From contig NC_092674.1 of assembly GCF_964355755.1 (NCBI RefSeq), positions 22,716,001-22,780,000 of the forward strand: 64,000 nucleotides of DNA. The letters run 5' to 3'. Of this stretch, positions 37,801 to 52,800 are shown one piece after another. Each line of letters starts with the position of its first letter. Position 1 is the first letter of the stretch. A program made the translations under genes and the position numbers. The notes beneath the pieces were generated by a model. It ran no database searches, was not told where the DNA came from, and worked only from the letters and a program-made list of their open reading frames with translations. Source of the stretch: Antedon mediterranea (Eukaryota > Echinodermata > Crinoidea > Comatulida > Antedonidae).

Positions 37801-40800
37801 ATGTCAATGTATTTACCCTGTCCTTAAAATGATGCGTACAGCCAATCTAACAACAGGACACTGAGCTCGCCTTGCCAAGATAGAAACTCACAACAGTTAT
37901 TTGATCTTATGTTTGGCTGCGACAACAAATTACGTACATATTCTCCGCGGTGTATGTAAGGGGCAGATTATGACGCAGCCTGTAGTTAAAGTACATTGGA
38001 ATGCACTTGCATCATGTGACATACATACATGCGCTGTATCTTAAAAATTTGAAAATAATCTGAAATAATGTTAATCTATTAAATAGGGAGAACAACTGAA
38101 AATAACTGCAGTGGTTTTTAACACCTAACAAATTCAAATATCCTAGTGTTACTGGACACAATTAAATGAAATTTAATTGTTTTTTAAATTATTTTTTAAA
38201 GAATAGTTGACTCAGTCAAAAGTACTATGATGTCGGTCAATTGGACTTCTGACGACAAGTACAAATCAACAATAAGCTAAACTCATTCATACTTTATTTA
38301 CAACATATCATGCTTGTTACAATAGCATACCGTACACTGTTCTCCTGTACCCGCAATAAACTCCGAGTACCGATATTTCTCCGTTTTATGTCCACCCATA
38401 ATATAGTGTAATTAACTAGTCGGGTATCCTCAACACAATACCAAGAGGGTTTTAGCCCTCGAGTGGACCTATAGGGGTTGGTTTGAAGAAAATGGGCCGA
38501 CCCGTGAATATCACTCTCACGAATAAGCCACGTATATTATTATACATTGCAATACGAAAACCTATGACATTAATCTTAAAGTGTTGTAATAGTTTTATCC
38601 TCGGATTAAGCACTCTCTCCAGAGTAACATAGTTGATTAATTGTGTCAATGCTTACCCTATATGTGTATCTTTTATCTTAGCTAAAATCCCATACTTAAA
38701 TACACCGGCCATTAGCTTTGGTGATTAGTAAGTACGGCGCTATCCAAACTAAGTCGTGTGAAATACCAGGTGTATTGCAGTAAGCTGTGTTACATGGTTC
38801 AGTATTATAATATTTGCTATTTATTTATACGCACTGATTCTTTGCCGATTCCGAATCTCATGCGGTCAGAGTTAAATCACGAAAAGCTTTTTACAGATCT
38901 TGTTGAATCTTGGAAAGTTAAAGAAATGTCAACAATTTTACAGAAAGCATTACAGCCTATTATGTTTAAGTTAACACTACAAAGTCCTATATATTTCGCA
39001 AAAAATAAATTGTTGTTCGTGAGAAACGAAAAGGATAATTACAAAATACAATAAATATATAAATACAATGAATCGTTACGTCAAATTTACAATCTTTATT
39101 TATTCCTCATGGATCAATTTTCAAATTGTATGAATTATCGTTCCAATATTAAAACATATAACAATAAAAAAAGTTATTGTGGAATGTATTTGATGGCAGC
39201 AGGTAAAATTGAATTTCCTTTACTTCTTAAAACAGAAAGTAAAATAAATCAAATAGCAAATCTTGACATTGATGATGAATGCCAACAGATGTGCACAAAG
39301 AATTATACTTAGGATTCATATAATTCATTCATGTTTTTAAAAATCATACAACATTGATACACAAATAATAATAATAATAAGCTAACACAGATTCAGATTG
39401 ATTGATTTACATACATCAAATACTGTGATGGCGCTAGTTACAATCTATTATGCGTGATTAAATACTATATATATATAACGTAATGCATAAAACGGGCGTA
39501 GAAGAAGGAGTTGTACCCGGATGTTGATTACAAGTACGGGTTAACAAAATAAAGTGCGAATGAATTTAGCTGGTTGTCGTTGATTTGTACGTCAACGTAC
39601 AATGGTAATCTGTTTGTTATAGGCGTGCCTGTGAAAATTACATAACCTAAAAATAAAACTTTAGGTCGTTTACGGAAGCTCTCTGCGCTGTGTGCTTAAG
39701 AATCTGGAAGTTGTGGATCTAGCGCGTTATTTTGTTTTACATGTTTTTAATCAGTCTGCCCCTTTCTCTAGTCCTCTTGAAAGCCCTCTAAATGTCAAGA
39801 GTTCAACATCTAATGGAGTACGCTCGTTGATTTGCGTTTCTCGTATATCGAACAGCTTAAAATAAGCCGCGAACACGCCGTTTAGGAGGCCATTTCAAAT
39901 CTAAACGAGCTTGTATGAAAAGTTATGTATTATCTGTCCCTTCTTTGGTCCCTAATGACACGTTATTGGGAATGGAATTAAATCCAGTTATCCTACGAAT
40001 GTCTCTGTTTTCGTTATGGGCCGCGAGGATATTGGCTTTTAGATCTGGTAATATGTTAATTACAGGCAGGATGTGGATTTTGACGTAAACTACACTGTTT
40101 TGTTTTGCAATGCGTAACACAATTATTCGCGAAACGGACATATTTTAATGTGAAAATTAATTTAGGCCTACGTTGTTTTATGGTTCTGTATAGCATAATT
40201 TGTCTATCGCAAATATTACACTGTATCATATTTTAAAGCGTAATGTTGGTTAAATTGATTAGAGGATGTTTATGCGTGTTTTCGCATCTCGTCCATGAAT
40301 GAGGATGAGACAATTACATCCATCATCATTTTAAACCTATTTCATATGATATCCTTCATCCCCTCCCAACCGTTAGATAAGGCATTCTGGTTGCCGGCAA
40401 TGTACTTGACCCTTTCGCTTCGAGCCGCTAACCACAAACCATACAGTAATTTGCGCATGTTTTATCAGAATTCGCACAGTGCATGCGTACTGATCATTCT
40501 TACATACGACATGTTCCAATCAGATTCATTAAGTTAAGACCTTTAAAATTATGGAGATAAATATCAAATGTGTGTGTTTTTTATACAGATGAATCTTTCG
40601 CTTTTCTTTTCTTTTTTTTTTAAAGCATTAAGTCTTTCTATAAATGAAGCTCTTGTTGTTAGTTTCCTTCTTTCTGGATATAATTCAATCTTTACGTTTT
40701 TTAAATTATTTAAATGAACTTAACTCCAGTTTATTGATGAAAACTTGTCTTATTTACAACTTAATTACCCTCTAATTATATCGGTCAATACACTGAGGAC

Positions 40801-43800
40801 ATCGTGATGCATTTGAGTCTGCGTCTCATAAACCATGGTACCGTATTTATCGCGAATTCTTGCACACAATTCAGTAATTGTTAATTGTTTAATAGTTGGA
40901 ACATTGTTCTTAAAACACGAATGAAGATCGTTTCGTTGAACTAGAATTGGTTAATTTAGATACTAAATGTCTCCTTTATCCGAAGGCAAGACACCGTAGG
41001 GTCCACACAATTGCACGACTGTTTGTCCTCGTTAGTTAGTTAGTATTGCTAATGTTGTCGCCTGATTTATATAGTTATTGTATTAGTTAGATTCTTGTTC
41101 GACACGAATGGCACCCCAGGGGTAGTATCTCAATGTTGTCTATGATCAATATCCTTGTAATTGTGTTAAATATTAATGTTGTAGTTTAGACGCATGCATA
41201 GGAAAGAAACAGCCAGTTCAACGCGCTATATTTTCACATAGGAAAGGCAATTTCTGTCGTACAGCAACATACCAAGTGATGTTTATATCAAGGAATGTTA
41301 CTTTTTTAAGGCTTGGGTTGATTCCAAATATTACACTTAAGATTCATCAAACTGATAGTTATCTACGTCTACATCAGAGTAGGGCAAAACATCTACTGAC
41401 CAATTACTCAATACCCTAACAAACAATTACAATCCTGATGGTGCAGTACCTACTGCTTACTTGGGCCCAGTGGTCATGAGGGCGTCAGGCTAGAGTTCTG
41501 GAGGTTGTGGATTAGTGTCCCTCCCCTTTTTTTTCGACGACATGCTGGACTGTTTCCGTACATATTTTTTGGTTAGTCTTGTGATTCCATCGAAATTTGT
41601 GCTAATCCATTCGGTAAAGGATGTTTAGTAACGTTTTTAAAAAACACATTATTTTGTTAAACTGAGTTAGATATTTCTGCTACGATGCATTGACTGTTTT
41701 CACTGAGTGTTTTCTCAAGAAATGGATAGATAAGGGTTATGTCTGGAAACACGCAATGGAGCGCTACAGCTAAAATCTATCAAAATATTATTCCATTGGA
41801 GGATCTATAAAGCTATATTGCACCTCTGGCAATGTTTTTGTTTTGTTTTATTATACTCTAACCTTTAATTTCTACTTTGTGTACTGTGTATCGTCAGTGA
41901 CACAAAGGTTCTTGAACAAGTCCGGATAATAACGATGCCATCATCCACACTAGCCAACAACAATCGGATAAACTCAAACCTCATGACGTGGTCAAGCAAG
42001 TATTCACGCATACTTTAGCGTAGTATGCTTTGATATAAGCACAATGCATTAACCGTAGTGCAATTCGAAATAAAGTTTAAATTTTTTAGTTCAAATTAAT
42101 ATTTTTCAAAAAATTGCACACATTTAAATCATTGGCCAATGACTGAAAAATATCATAAACAATCTCACTGTACTTCGAATCACACGAAAACATCTTCACT
42201 TTAATGCAAACATTTTCAATTTTTAAGCCAAACGTCTACTTATATTGAAACGCTAATACTATGGCTTTTAAGCGGCAATGTATCACTAAACGGTATAACG
42301 TAGGAGTGCCGGGTCGTGTCGGTCCATTGTAACACATTTCTGATTCGTGACGACGGTTTATACAACAAACATGATATCACACATGTCATGTTTTCTAAAA
42401 ATAATATTTTTAAAAAAAATATCATCAGCTTTAGTTCAAACCTTATATTAGATTTTGCAGGTATATGGATATTGTGGTACTTTATTTATTGTTGTTGTTT
42501 ACCGGTTAAAAATAAAATTATTTTATTTCATTAATGTATTATTAATAAATAAAGTACCTTTATAATAATATATTGTTTCCAATATAGAAGCGATAATAAA
42601 ATTATATTTGCATATTTAAATTAGGTTAACAACTTGCATATTATTTTATAGACTAGTTTGTTCTATTTCAAAGATTATTGGATTTGTACGGTTCGTTTGG
42701 ACATATATCAACTTTCTAAAATGAATATAGTGATATATTTAAGACCTAAAAAGACATATTGTGTTTGTGTTATTACTTTGACAACCAATACATACTGTAT
42801 CAGACACGGAACACTGTAACTAAGCGTTCTAATAGTTGTTTTAAACACTAATATTTTGTTTTAACTTATCTGTAAAAAACCTTTACTTTAACTGAAATCC
42901 GAAGAAATTGCTCATTTAATCCAAACAACTTTGATGTTCATTATTCTAAGTAAAAAGGAGAACCGACTTGATCACTCATGCATTCTCCTCATTAGTATTA
43001 ATTAGCAGCTGAAAATCACCTTTTAGTTTTAAGATCAATAACTTGCGCCGTTCAGTTTACCGAAGAATAGAAACATTTCAATTAGTTGATCAAAGAGAAA
43101 AACTTTAAACCGCCAACAAATAATTCTAAATAAAAAATAAATTAAGTGCTCAAAAACTAAGCAAAATACTCGGCAAAATTACGAGATCAACAGAGGGCGT
43201 GATACGTAATAATTAAAGATACAAATAACTCGAGATCTTTTAAAGTTTTTGTGACGTCAACAATATTCCCTTTTAAAAAAAGAAAAAATGCATACAAACA
43301 TAATGAAGTAAAAATTATAAGTCTAAATGTAAATGGGTGAAAAGATAATGAAAAGTAGTGTCAGCTGCAGCAGCCGAAACAACTTGAAATGTGGTATTTT
43401 CAAATCTATATATAAATTTACGTAAGGGCAAAATTCGGTAATTCGCGCGTTACTTCTAGAATGTTTACTCGATGGTATATCAAGTTGGTTCGTACTTTCG
43501 GTACTGATTTTAACCACCTGATGTAACCATGTTTACTAATTAAATTGATTTAGATAATTAGTTATTGACAATTAAAACGAATTTAAGTTCAACGATTTGC
43601 CCCAAATAGGGGTGTTTTCCGATCGTGGTATACACTGTCCAATGCATGTCTATCTTGAAAAATACCCGCATACAATAATACGCGGATGCTTCGCATTTTC
43701 CTATCTCCTCCTACGATAATTGTTTTTAATGGCTGAAAAGCGGTTGAACAGCTCGAGTACAGCATCATTATGTTGAAGACAGACCTATTTTCTTTAAAAA

Positions 43801-46800
43801 ATACTATTTTGATAGATTTAATATACGTTTATACAAATGTATTGATTTCCGATGAATAGAACATTCCAATATAACTCTTTGCTTTAACACAAGTACCACC
43901 AGCTGTAGGTAAATGTATTGGCCCTTGGGAATTAACCTAAAACCTATCTAGATATAGTATTGCAATATTTGGACATTACTGTAAATGTGACGTATTAACA
44001 TGTTGGTCGCCATTGAATTTACTGTGAGTGTGGGTACTGTTAGATGTATAACACATGTACAAATAAACGTATTACTGTGAGTGTGAGTAGGCCCTACTGT
44101 TATATAAAAGGTACAATATACAAATAAACTGTACTACTGACAGTTGCTTCTCAACGTTTGTATTAATTACTAATTACAAAGAATATAAACGTTGTAGTGG
44201 TACGTGTATCGTTACATGTACTATGCTATTTCAATCGACTATGACAGTGACAGTTTTAACAAAGTATTAAATCGCAAATGTGTTACTGTATCAAGTGGTA
44301 TATTATTTATAGGCCTATCAAACATGAAAAACATATTTCGTTACTGAGTAGATAAAGAATATATTTAAAAATTGTTCTTCTTTGTACCCATATCCTCTTC
44401 CACATCCCTCAACCCTAATGTTACACACAAAACACAAATTGGGTTTGTTTAAATGAGTCAAAATAAGAAATTTGGACTCATTTTGTGACAAGTTTCCTAT
44501 TTCGGAAGTAATTCCCAGTGTGCTAATTTTAGTTGAATACATAAATCATCGTGTTTATTTATTTGTTTCTGTAAACGACAATAACTATTATAGTCCTGCA
44601 GTACGTACATTTTAAAAAATCTTTTTTTTTTTACGCTGAAATTACTGTGTATTCGAGAATCATCTATGGGCACGACCTAGATGGTACGCGAGCGAAGCGA
44701 GCGTACCATCTAGTACTAATAATTCTTGTAAGTTCTAAATTGACAATTTTCAAACTAAAAAAAAAATACTTTTACAGTTTTCTTTTTTACTTTTGATGAT
44801 TCGAAATATTGAGCAATAGGCCTACCTTCTACGTTCATTCTCACTGATTATTATACAAATGCCGTGGTTTTCTGAAACTTTGTAACAAAACAAATATATA
44901 TTGTGTTTTTATTTAGATTTCTTATGGATCTCATTCACCGCAACTAGCTGATCGAACCGAACATCCGACACTTTACCGAACTATTCCGTCTTCATCCGAG
45001 TTTAGCCGACCACGAATTAAGTTAATTGAAGCTTGGAATTGGACAAAAGTTGCCACCCTTCATTCGAACCAAGATGTCGCTTCATCAGTAAAGTATTTTT
45101 TAAAGTATTTTTAATCTATAAGAAGATGGAGTTGTTTTGTTAGCAAAACTATTAATTTCTTTTTTTTTTGACGGCAACAAACATCAATGCGTGTGTAACA
45201 TTCGTGTTATTTATTGAAACTGAGGTTTATTAAGCGGACATTGGTTTTGAAGTCATTGCATCTATATAACTTTATGCATCGGTGACCGGTAATAAAATAG
45301 AAAAACGGAAATCGACCACGGTTGTTTAATTACTCCACAGAGACTGTTTTCGCCAAATAACTCATCACATTAGCCCTAGATATACGTAGGCTCTCTGCGC
45401 ACAGACAACATCTGAAATGCCACTTTATCATTTTAACACAAACGTATTACATTTTTCATTTAATGTTTCCTTGTAATTCCTTTTAATGTCGTAAATCATC
45501 TGAAAAAATAATGGCAATATTTGAAAAATAATGAAGACTTTCGACTGTAATTATTGATGATTGTATGACGAGGAGCGATGGTTATAAAAAGTTATGGCGA
45601 GAAGTGTTGGTGGTGGGTAGGTTTTATTGAACGACGAAATAAAAAGTTATAGTGGAAATTATATTTGATGTGGTGAAGAGGAACGCTATGACGATGGGGT
45701 GGCGAGGACTACATGAGTGTATGGTAATAGTCAATAGTGATGAGATTAATCGTTAACAAGATTGTATGATGTCGATGATAACTTGTGATGAAAGCGATCG
45801 TTAAGATGATATTGATGTTTTGACAAAAGTTGTTGCAGATTAGTATCACGTCAAAGGTGATGTCTACGATCGTGGCGATGTTGGTTTGGTTATGCAAAGA
45901 AAGTGGATGGTAAATGGTGATAACGGTGATAGAGCTAGTGATAAAGACACTTGAAGAAGACGATGGCAAGTAATGACAAAGACGCTCGAGAAATGATACC
46001 GCCAATACAAGTGGCGATGACGATCGTGAATGTGATGTTGGTATCGAACATGTTTGTAAATATTTATGACGATTATTAGCGGTGATAAAGATGATAATAA
46101 CCAGTAATATTGTAGTAGTGATGGTGTTCCATAATTTAATATTTTAACTTAAAATTGGGTTTAAAACATTACACAGATTCTTGCTATAACATTGAATTAC
46201 CGGGCCTTTTTGCCGCGTGTTGAGTTCAGGGATCTATGTTTGTTCTATAGGATTAGTTTTTGGGTTTTGTTGTACTTTGAACCCGATTTTACTTTACTTA
46301 AATTATTGACATAATACGTTGCGGGGAAACACAGCTATAACGACTCGACAGTAATTTCTCTTGGGTAACATCCATTAAATCTTTACATCTTGACATAGAA
46401 ATCGAAATCTCTAATGAATATAATTTTCATTAGATGGTAATATTTGATTTACGTTTGTTTCCACCTTTTTCCGTGTCACTTGTTTGCTGCACTTTAAACA
46501 TCTATACTGTTAAAGGAAAAAAAAACAAATTTGCAAGATAATCTTAATATTCCCGTTGGGCACAACAAAACTAAAATAAAACATTTAGGAAATGAACATA
46601 GTTGTTTCATCGTGTTTGTAATATACAAATATATGATGGTTATATATAGGCAAAAGTTAACTTTGCAGACAAAAATACCAAACAATCAATATTATTAATA
46701 AGATTGTTTTTATTTATTTATTTATCTTTGATTCTTACATCACATGCACGAGTATGTTTTCCGATACTGTCTTTAATTACAGCTACATCAACAACATGCA

Positions 46801-49800
46801 GTTAAAACAGTTGTGTATAGTTACAACAGCAACATACAGTTACACCAGCAACTTGAAATTACAGCAACATCCCACATCAACATAAAAACGTTCTGTTACA
46901 ACAACAACTTACAGCTACAGTACAACAGCAACAGTTATAACAACTTGAGTTAAAGCAGCAACTTACTTTTGCAACAGTAACTTACAATTATAAAAACAAC
47001 TTACCATCACAGTAGCAACTTACTGTTACAGTAGTAACTGACATTTCTAACAACAACTTACAGTTACAGTAGCAACTTACGTTTACAGCAGCAACTGACA
47101 TTTGTAACAACAACTTACAGTTACAGTAGCAACTTGCTGTTACAATAGCAACTTATATTCACAGCAGCCACTTACTGTTACTCCATTAACTTACTGTTAC
47201 AACAGCAACTTATATTTACAGTAGCAACTTACAGTTACAGTAGCAACTTACTTTTAAAACAGCAACTTACAGTTACAGTAGCAACTTACTGTTACAGTAG
47301 CAACTTACTTTTACAGAAGCAACTGACATTTGTAACAACAACTTACAGTTACAGTAGCAACTTACTGTTACAATAGCAACTTATATTCACAGCAGCCATT
47401 TACTGTTACTCCATTAACTTACTGTTACAACAGCAACTTACAGTTACAGTAGCAACTTACTTTTACAGCAGCAACTGACATTTGTAACAACAACTTACAG
47501 TTACAGTAGCAACTTACTGTTACAGTTTTAACTTACTGTTACAATAGCAACTTATATTCACAGTAGCAACTTACTGTTACTCCATTAACTTTCTGTTACA
47601 ACAGCAACTTACCGTTACAGTAGCAACTTACTTTTACAGCAGCAACTGACATTTGTAACAACAACTTACAGTTACAGTAGCAACTTACAGTTACAGTAGC
47701 AACTTACTGTTACAATAGCAACTTATATTCACATCAGCAACTTACTGTTACTCCAGCAACTTACTGTAACAACAGCAACTTACAGTTACAGTAGCAACTT
47801 ACCGGTACTGTTAAAGTAGCAACTTACTTTTACAGTAGCAACTGACATTTGTAACAACAACTTATATTTATAACAGCAACTTACAGTTACAGTAGCAACT
47901 TACTGTTACAGAAGCAACTTAGGGCTACAAAAGCAACTTATCCTAGAACAACAACTTATTGTTACACCAGAAACTTACTGCTACAACAGTAATGTACAGG
48001 TACAGCAGCAACTTACTGCTTCAACAACTTACTTCTTCAGCATCTTACTGCTTCAGCAACTTACAGTTACATAATTTAAAGCTTCTAATGTGTATTGTAT
48101 ATTTTATTTTATTCTAGGCCATGCGGGATTTCAGTACTAGGTTGCAGAAGCATTCAGAGAAAACCAATTACACTATTGAAGTTATCGCTTCTGAAAGTTT
48201 TGATCATAATAGCGGAGCAAACGACCGACTCAAATTCTTAAAGGTAAAAGCATGCTATTTTAAAAATCTGAAGACAAAACATTTCAAGACACAATGTTTT
48301 GTTGTTTATTGGATTAGACAACTCAGTAGATAAACTGATTTACAAAAAAATGTATGTATTTTCATCTAAGCTCTTCTGATTAAGTGAATGTGAAACATGC
48401 TTGTGAACCGGTTTTTGTTAATACTGACATAGAAATACTTAAGAATAGCTACGGTACCAGTGCATCTACTTACATTTTCATGAATCTTTCTTCAATGTTT
48501 CAACGCATTGTTGTGTTAGTTTTCTAACATTTTTGTAACATAACATAAGTTGGAATTGTCTTACTTGACCAGCCCACATAGGTTATGTACTTACTTATGT
48601 ACACTTGATTTATTTATAATTACTTGCACTTGGAAATGGGATGACCGAAATATTTAATATACTTAATTTAATATAAATTATGTTATATATTCATTTAAGT
48701 TAGATTAATTTAAAACTACCTATACTGGTCAATAATACACAATCTCAATTTATAACAACATGTAGTTAAGAACTTTTCCTGATCTAGGACAGTTTTGCGT
48801 TTTAGTGAACAATGTATTTAATTATAGTGTGACCGATATGATGATTGACCTATATTCATAGTTTAATCTTACCGAATTGTAATACGTTCATCATGAATTT
48901 AATTTAAACACATTGTTTACTATCGGTTTACTATAAAAATGTGGTCGGTATTTGTGATGATAATGTTTAATGACGATTCTAATGTGTACATAACGTTTAC
49001 CGTAATGTTTTATCAATGCAACTTACTCATAGTGACTCGTGTTTATTTCTGTCGTATTCTAAAATTATTTATTATCCATTAAATAATTAACATGAAGCAT
49101 CGGTAGATTGTACTTTGCTTCAAAGTATGGCGCTCTACTAAGGAAGATTAGGATAAATGATTCATTGAATTAGGTCAACCTTGTTTCAAAGTCAGTCAGT
49201 GTCGGTTTCAATACATAAATTATATATAATTATTATATATTGGTGTATTATTGCTATGATGGTTCAGTATTTTGTTCTATTGTACGGTAAACTATTATTA
49301 TTATTACATGGCGTTTTTGGATTTTGTTGTTGAAAATCTAGGTTTTTAGTTTCTTCATTAAATAAATGAAATAAAAAATGGCAAAAGAAAATGTAATTAT
49401 TCATTCATTAATCTACAGTATCTATTATCTGACTAGTGTTATAATTGAAGGAGCTGAAAGAAAAGGGAATTGTATTAAGTTAATTTGTTTTGTTGAATTT
49501 TACAGCGTAAAGATGCAAGAATTATAATTGGAAATTTTTATGAATATGAAGCTGTTATGGTGTTTTGTCAGGTAAAACGATATTGATATTGATAATTTTA
49601 ACATGATTATACCAATACAGTAGTTCAATGATAAGGTTATCACAACTATGGATTTTTTTTAGTGAGAATGCCATCACGATTCTACGGATTGTTTAGTGAT
49701 AATGTTATCACAACTATAAGAAACTTTTGTGATGGTGTTCTCACTATTATGCCGATTGTTAGTGATAATGTTATCACAACTATGAGAAACCTTTAGTGTA

Positions 49801-52800
49801 TGATGTTATCACGATTATACCAATTGTTAGTGATAATGTTATCACAACTATGAGAAACCTTTAGTGATGATGTTATCACAAATATACCGATTAGTGATAA
49901 TGATAATACTGTTTTGTCGGTTATAAATTATAGTGTTATCACAACTTCGACAGTCCTTTAGTGAGAATGTCATCACGATTATACTGATTGTTCGGTGATA
50001 ACGTACCAATCCTTCAGGGGTAATGTTATCACCGTTATACCTATTTAGTGGTAAGCTTATCACAACTTTACCGTCTTTTAGTGATACTGTTATCACGATT
50101 ATAGCGATTGTTCACTGTAGATCCTTACTGATGTTATAATTATATTGATTGATGATGTTGCAACGTTTAGGCCTATGTATGCCTATTCGAGGCTCACTCG
50201 CTCCATGGTCCATGTGCACAACCTAGTACATCTTTCGAGACGAGTAGCGGGTTACCCTGGTGTACTAGTACATCACAGCCACTGATCATAACTGGACCCT
50301 CTGGGAGACCAGTCTTTGACTGAAGAGGTCGCCCAGTATAAATAAAATATTTCAATTCAATTGGGTGGTAATGTCACAATGACAATCTTTTGTTTGTATA
50401 ATCATAATTATAGGCGTACAAACAAGGCTTGACTGGGCCTAATCATGTATGGATGATTTACGGTTACTACCAAGTAGACTGGTGGAACATGTCATATACG
50501 GAGACACATTACGGATGTACCCCCGAGCAGATGGCTGAAGCAGTGGAGGGTTACATTGCAGTATCCTGGGATGTCATCAGTGATATAGATAAACCAACTA
50601 TCTCAAACTATGTAAATATATTATCCAGTACTACTTGTATAACAATACTATTATGTTTATTTGTGTGTATGCCTACCGTGGATTGAATTAAGAAAGCTGT
50701 ATGCTTGTGTGCGTTAAACATATCCGCTTGTAATTGGTTAAAACAAGGTTGTCTAATATTAACAATTGGTATATCACGCTGGTTCTTATTAAATCATTTC
50801 TGTCTAAACGTACAATTTTAAACATCAAATTTGGAACGAAGGCAGAACAGATTTATTAGATAAAGCAGGAGAAATCTCTTTATCTTACTGTACGTATTCA
50901 AGGAATCTTCTTGTTTGTTTTTTTTTCTTTGTTTTTTATCTTGTATTTTTACCATCACCAATCGATATAGAAAAGCGTATTTTTCCAGATTGTTTTCTCT
51001 TTGTTACAATGATCAGTATTTTAGACACTAACTGTATTATACTATTCTTCCCGTCAGACACCGGAATGGTATAGACAAAAGATGTTGCAAAAGTTCGATG
51101 AGGATTTGGCGGAAACAGTAGTACCAGCACCCTACGCTTACGATGCTATTTGGGCGGCTGCACTTGCGTTCAATGCAACTGAAGCCGATTTGTCTCAAAG
51201 GGGCTTAGGGCTCTTAAATTTTACGTATGAAGACGAATACAACATCACGACCTTGTTGCAGGAAAAAATGAAAACAGTTGATTTCCTTGGTGTTTCCGTG
51301 AGTTTATTACTTTTTTATCTCTAACAACAAGCACATTCAGTACTGTACTTACAAACCCTTTCCTAAAGCAATTTTAAAAATATAGTGCTATTTTTGTGAT
51401 ATTGTGACTGGATTGAAACGACGAACGAGCACGCAAATATAATAAAACAATAATTGATCTAACGTGGTTTTAAATATTGATTATTAATGTGTTATACTAC
51501 ACTATACTTTAATACTATAAAGAACAATATCGATAAGCTTATGGCCTTGGAGTTATCAGTATATTACTAAATAAATAAATATAGATGATCTACACTTAAA
51601 GCACAAACAATCTGTATCCTTAATTTTAAATCGTGCATTATAGTTGAAAGTACAAACCCTTTATGTTCAAAGAATAGCGCTATGTGATATTGTGACGGAA
51701 TTTAAACGACTAACGAGCACGTAAATATAGTAAAACAATAATTGATCCAACGTCGTTCTAAATATTGATTATTATTTATTTTTTGATACTACTATGAACA
51801 AGATCGATAAGCTTATGGCCTTGAAATTATGAGTATATTACTAAATAAATGAATATAGATGATTTCCACTCAAAGCACAACCAAATCTGTAACCTTAATT
51901 TCAAATCAAGCATTAAATTATTTTATTAGGCCTACATAACAAACATTCTTCGTCTGTTAATAAAATTATAAACAAAACTAACATTTTTTGAAATTTGGTT
52001 TGGTAGTTTGTGATGGACATTTTACGCTAACCCTAAATCAAACAGAGAGCATGTGCGCCTCGTTCATAATGCTGCATTTATATATACCTTCAGTAGAGTA
52101 GAGAACATAATATCAAACATAAGCTTTCAACATACTTTATTACAAAATAATATTCATGGTTATCATGATTTTATGATATTATTTTCATCATTCATATTTT
52201 AATATATTTGTACACTATTATGTATTGTTACAATTGTTACTTACGCAAGATTTGGTAATGTATCATTCTAAATTGTATTTAAATCTTTCAGGGACCAATT
52301 AAGTTTACTGATAAAGGAGACAGTCTTGGAATTCTCAAAATATCTCAACTTAAAAGTAAGTTTTTCTAGTAGTGTACAGATGAGTTTAACTTGATAAACA
52401 AACTTACTTTTAATGGCATCAATCTCAATTTTAATAGCATCAATCTCGTTTACGCATGCGTACATTGTAAACTTGCTGTTTCATCGTACCACGTTCTGAT
52501 GTTTGTAAATTAATTATCTTTCTAATCGGGCAAAGCTCAAGACACTGTACTGTCCAATAGCTGGTTGTCTTAGTTATTTATTTCAGCTAAAAAAAAAATC
52601 AAAACGTTGTTTATAGATAAACATATGCTTTTAATTCGATTTTAAAACGTCAATTTGTTTACATAAAATAATGTTAAAACAACACAAAAACATTAAAGAT
52701 GTGTGTATGACGCGCTATGTTACAACTTTTCAAGAAAGACTAGACCTACGTTTGCAAAACTGATTTAGGGTCCGTGTGTCTAAGTGCAGTTTGGAAAATC

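Larger units (their letters stand above)
34871..44916 (+). other. Intron of about 10 kb in the receptor gene
   Basis: Holds a MITE (35043-35190), two tRNA-like SINE candidates, an unexplained reading frame (38725-39312) and a short hairpin (44678-44712). Otherwise it is AT-rich sequence in which I see no exon. The flanking exons join without a missing family block, so no coding exon is expected here. Confidence 0.75.

Noticed and set aside
39666-39735. Third tRNA-like SINE head (CTGGAAGTTGTGGATCTAG)
   Set aside because: Only a vague B-box resemblance and no convincing A box.
45709-46005. 98-codon minus-strand Thr/Ile/Ser-rich ORF
   Set aside because: Produced by GATGATG-like low-complexity sequence; no start context or family motif.
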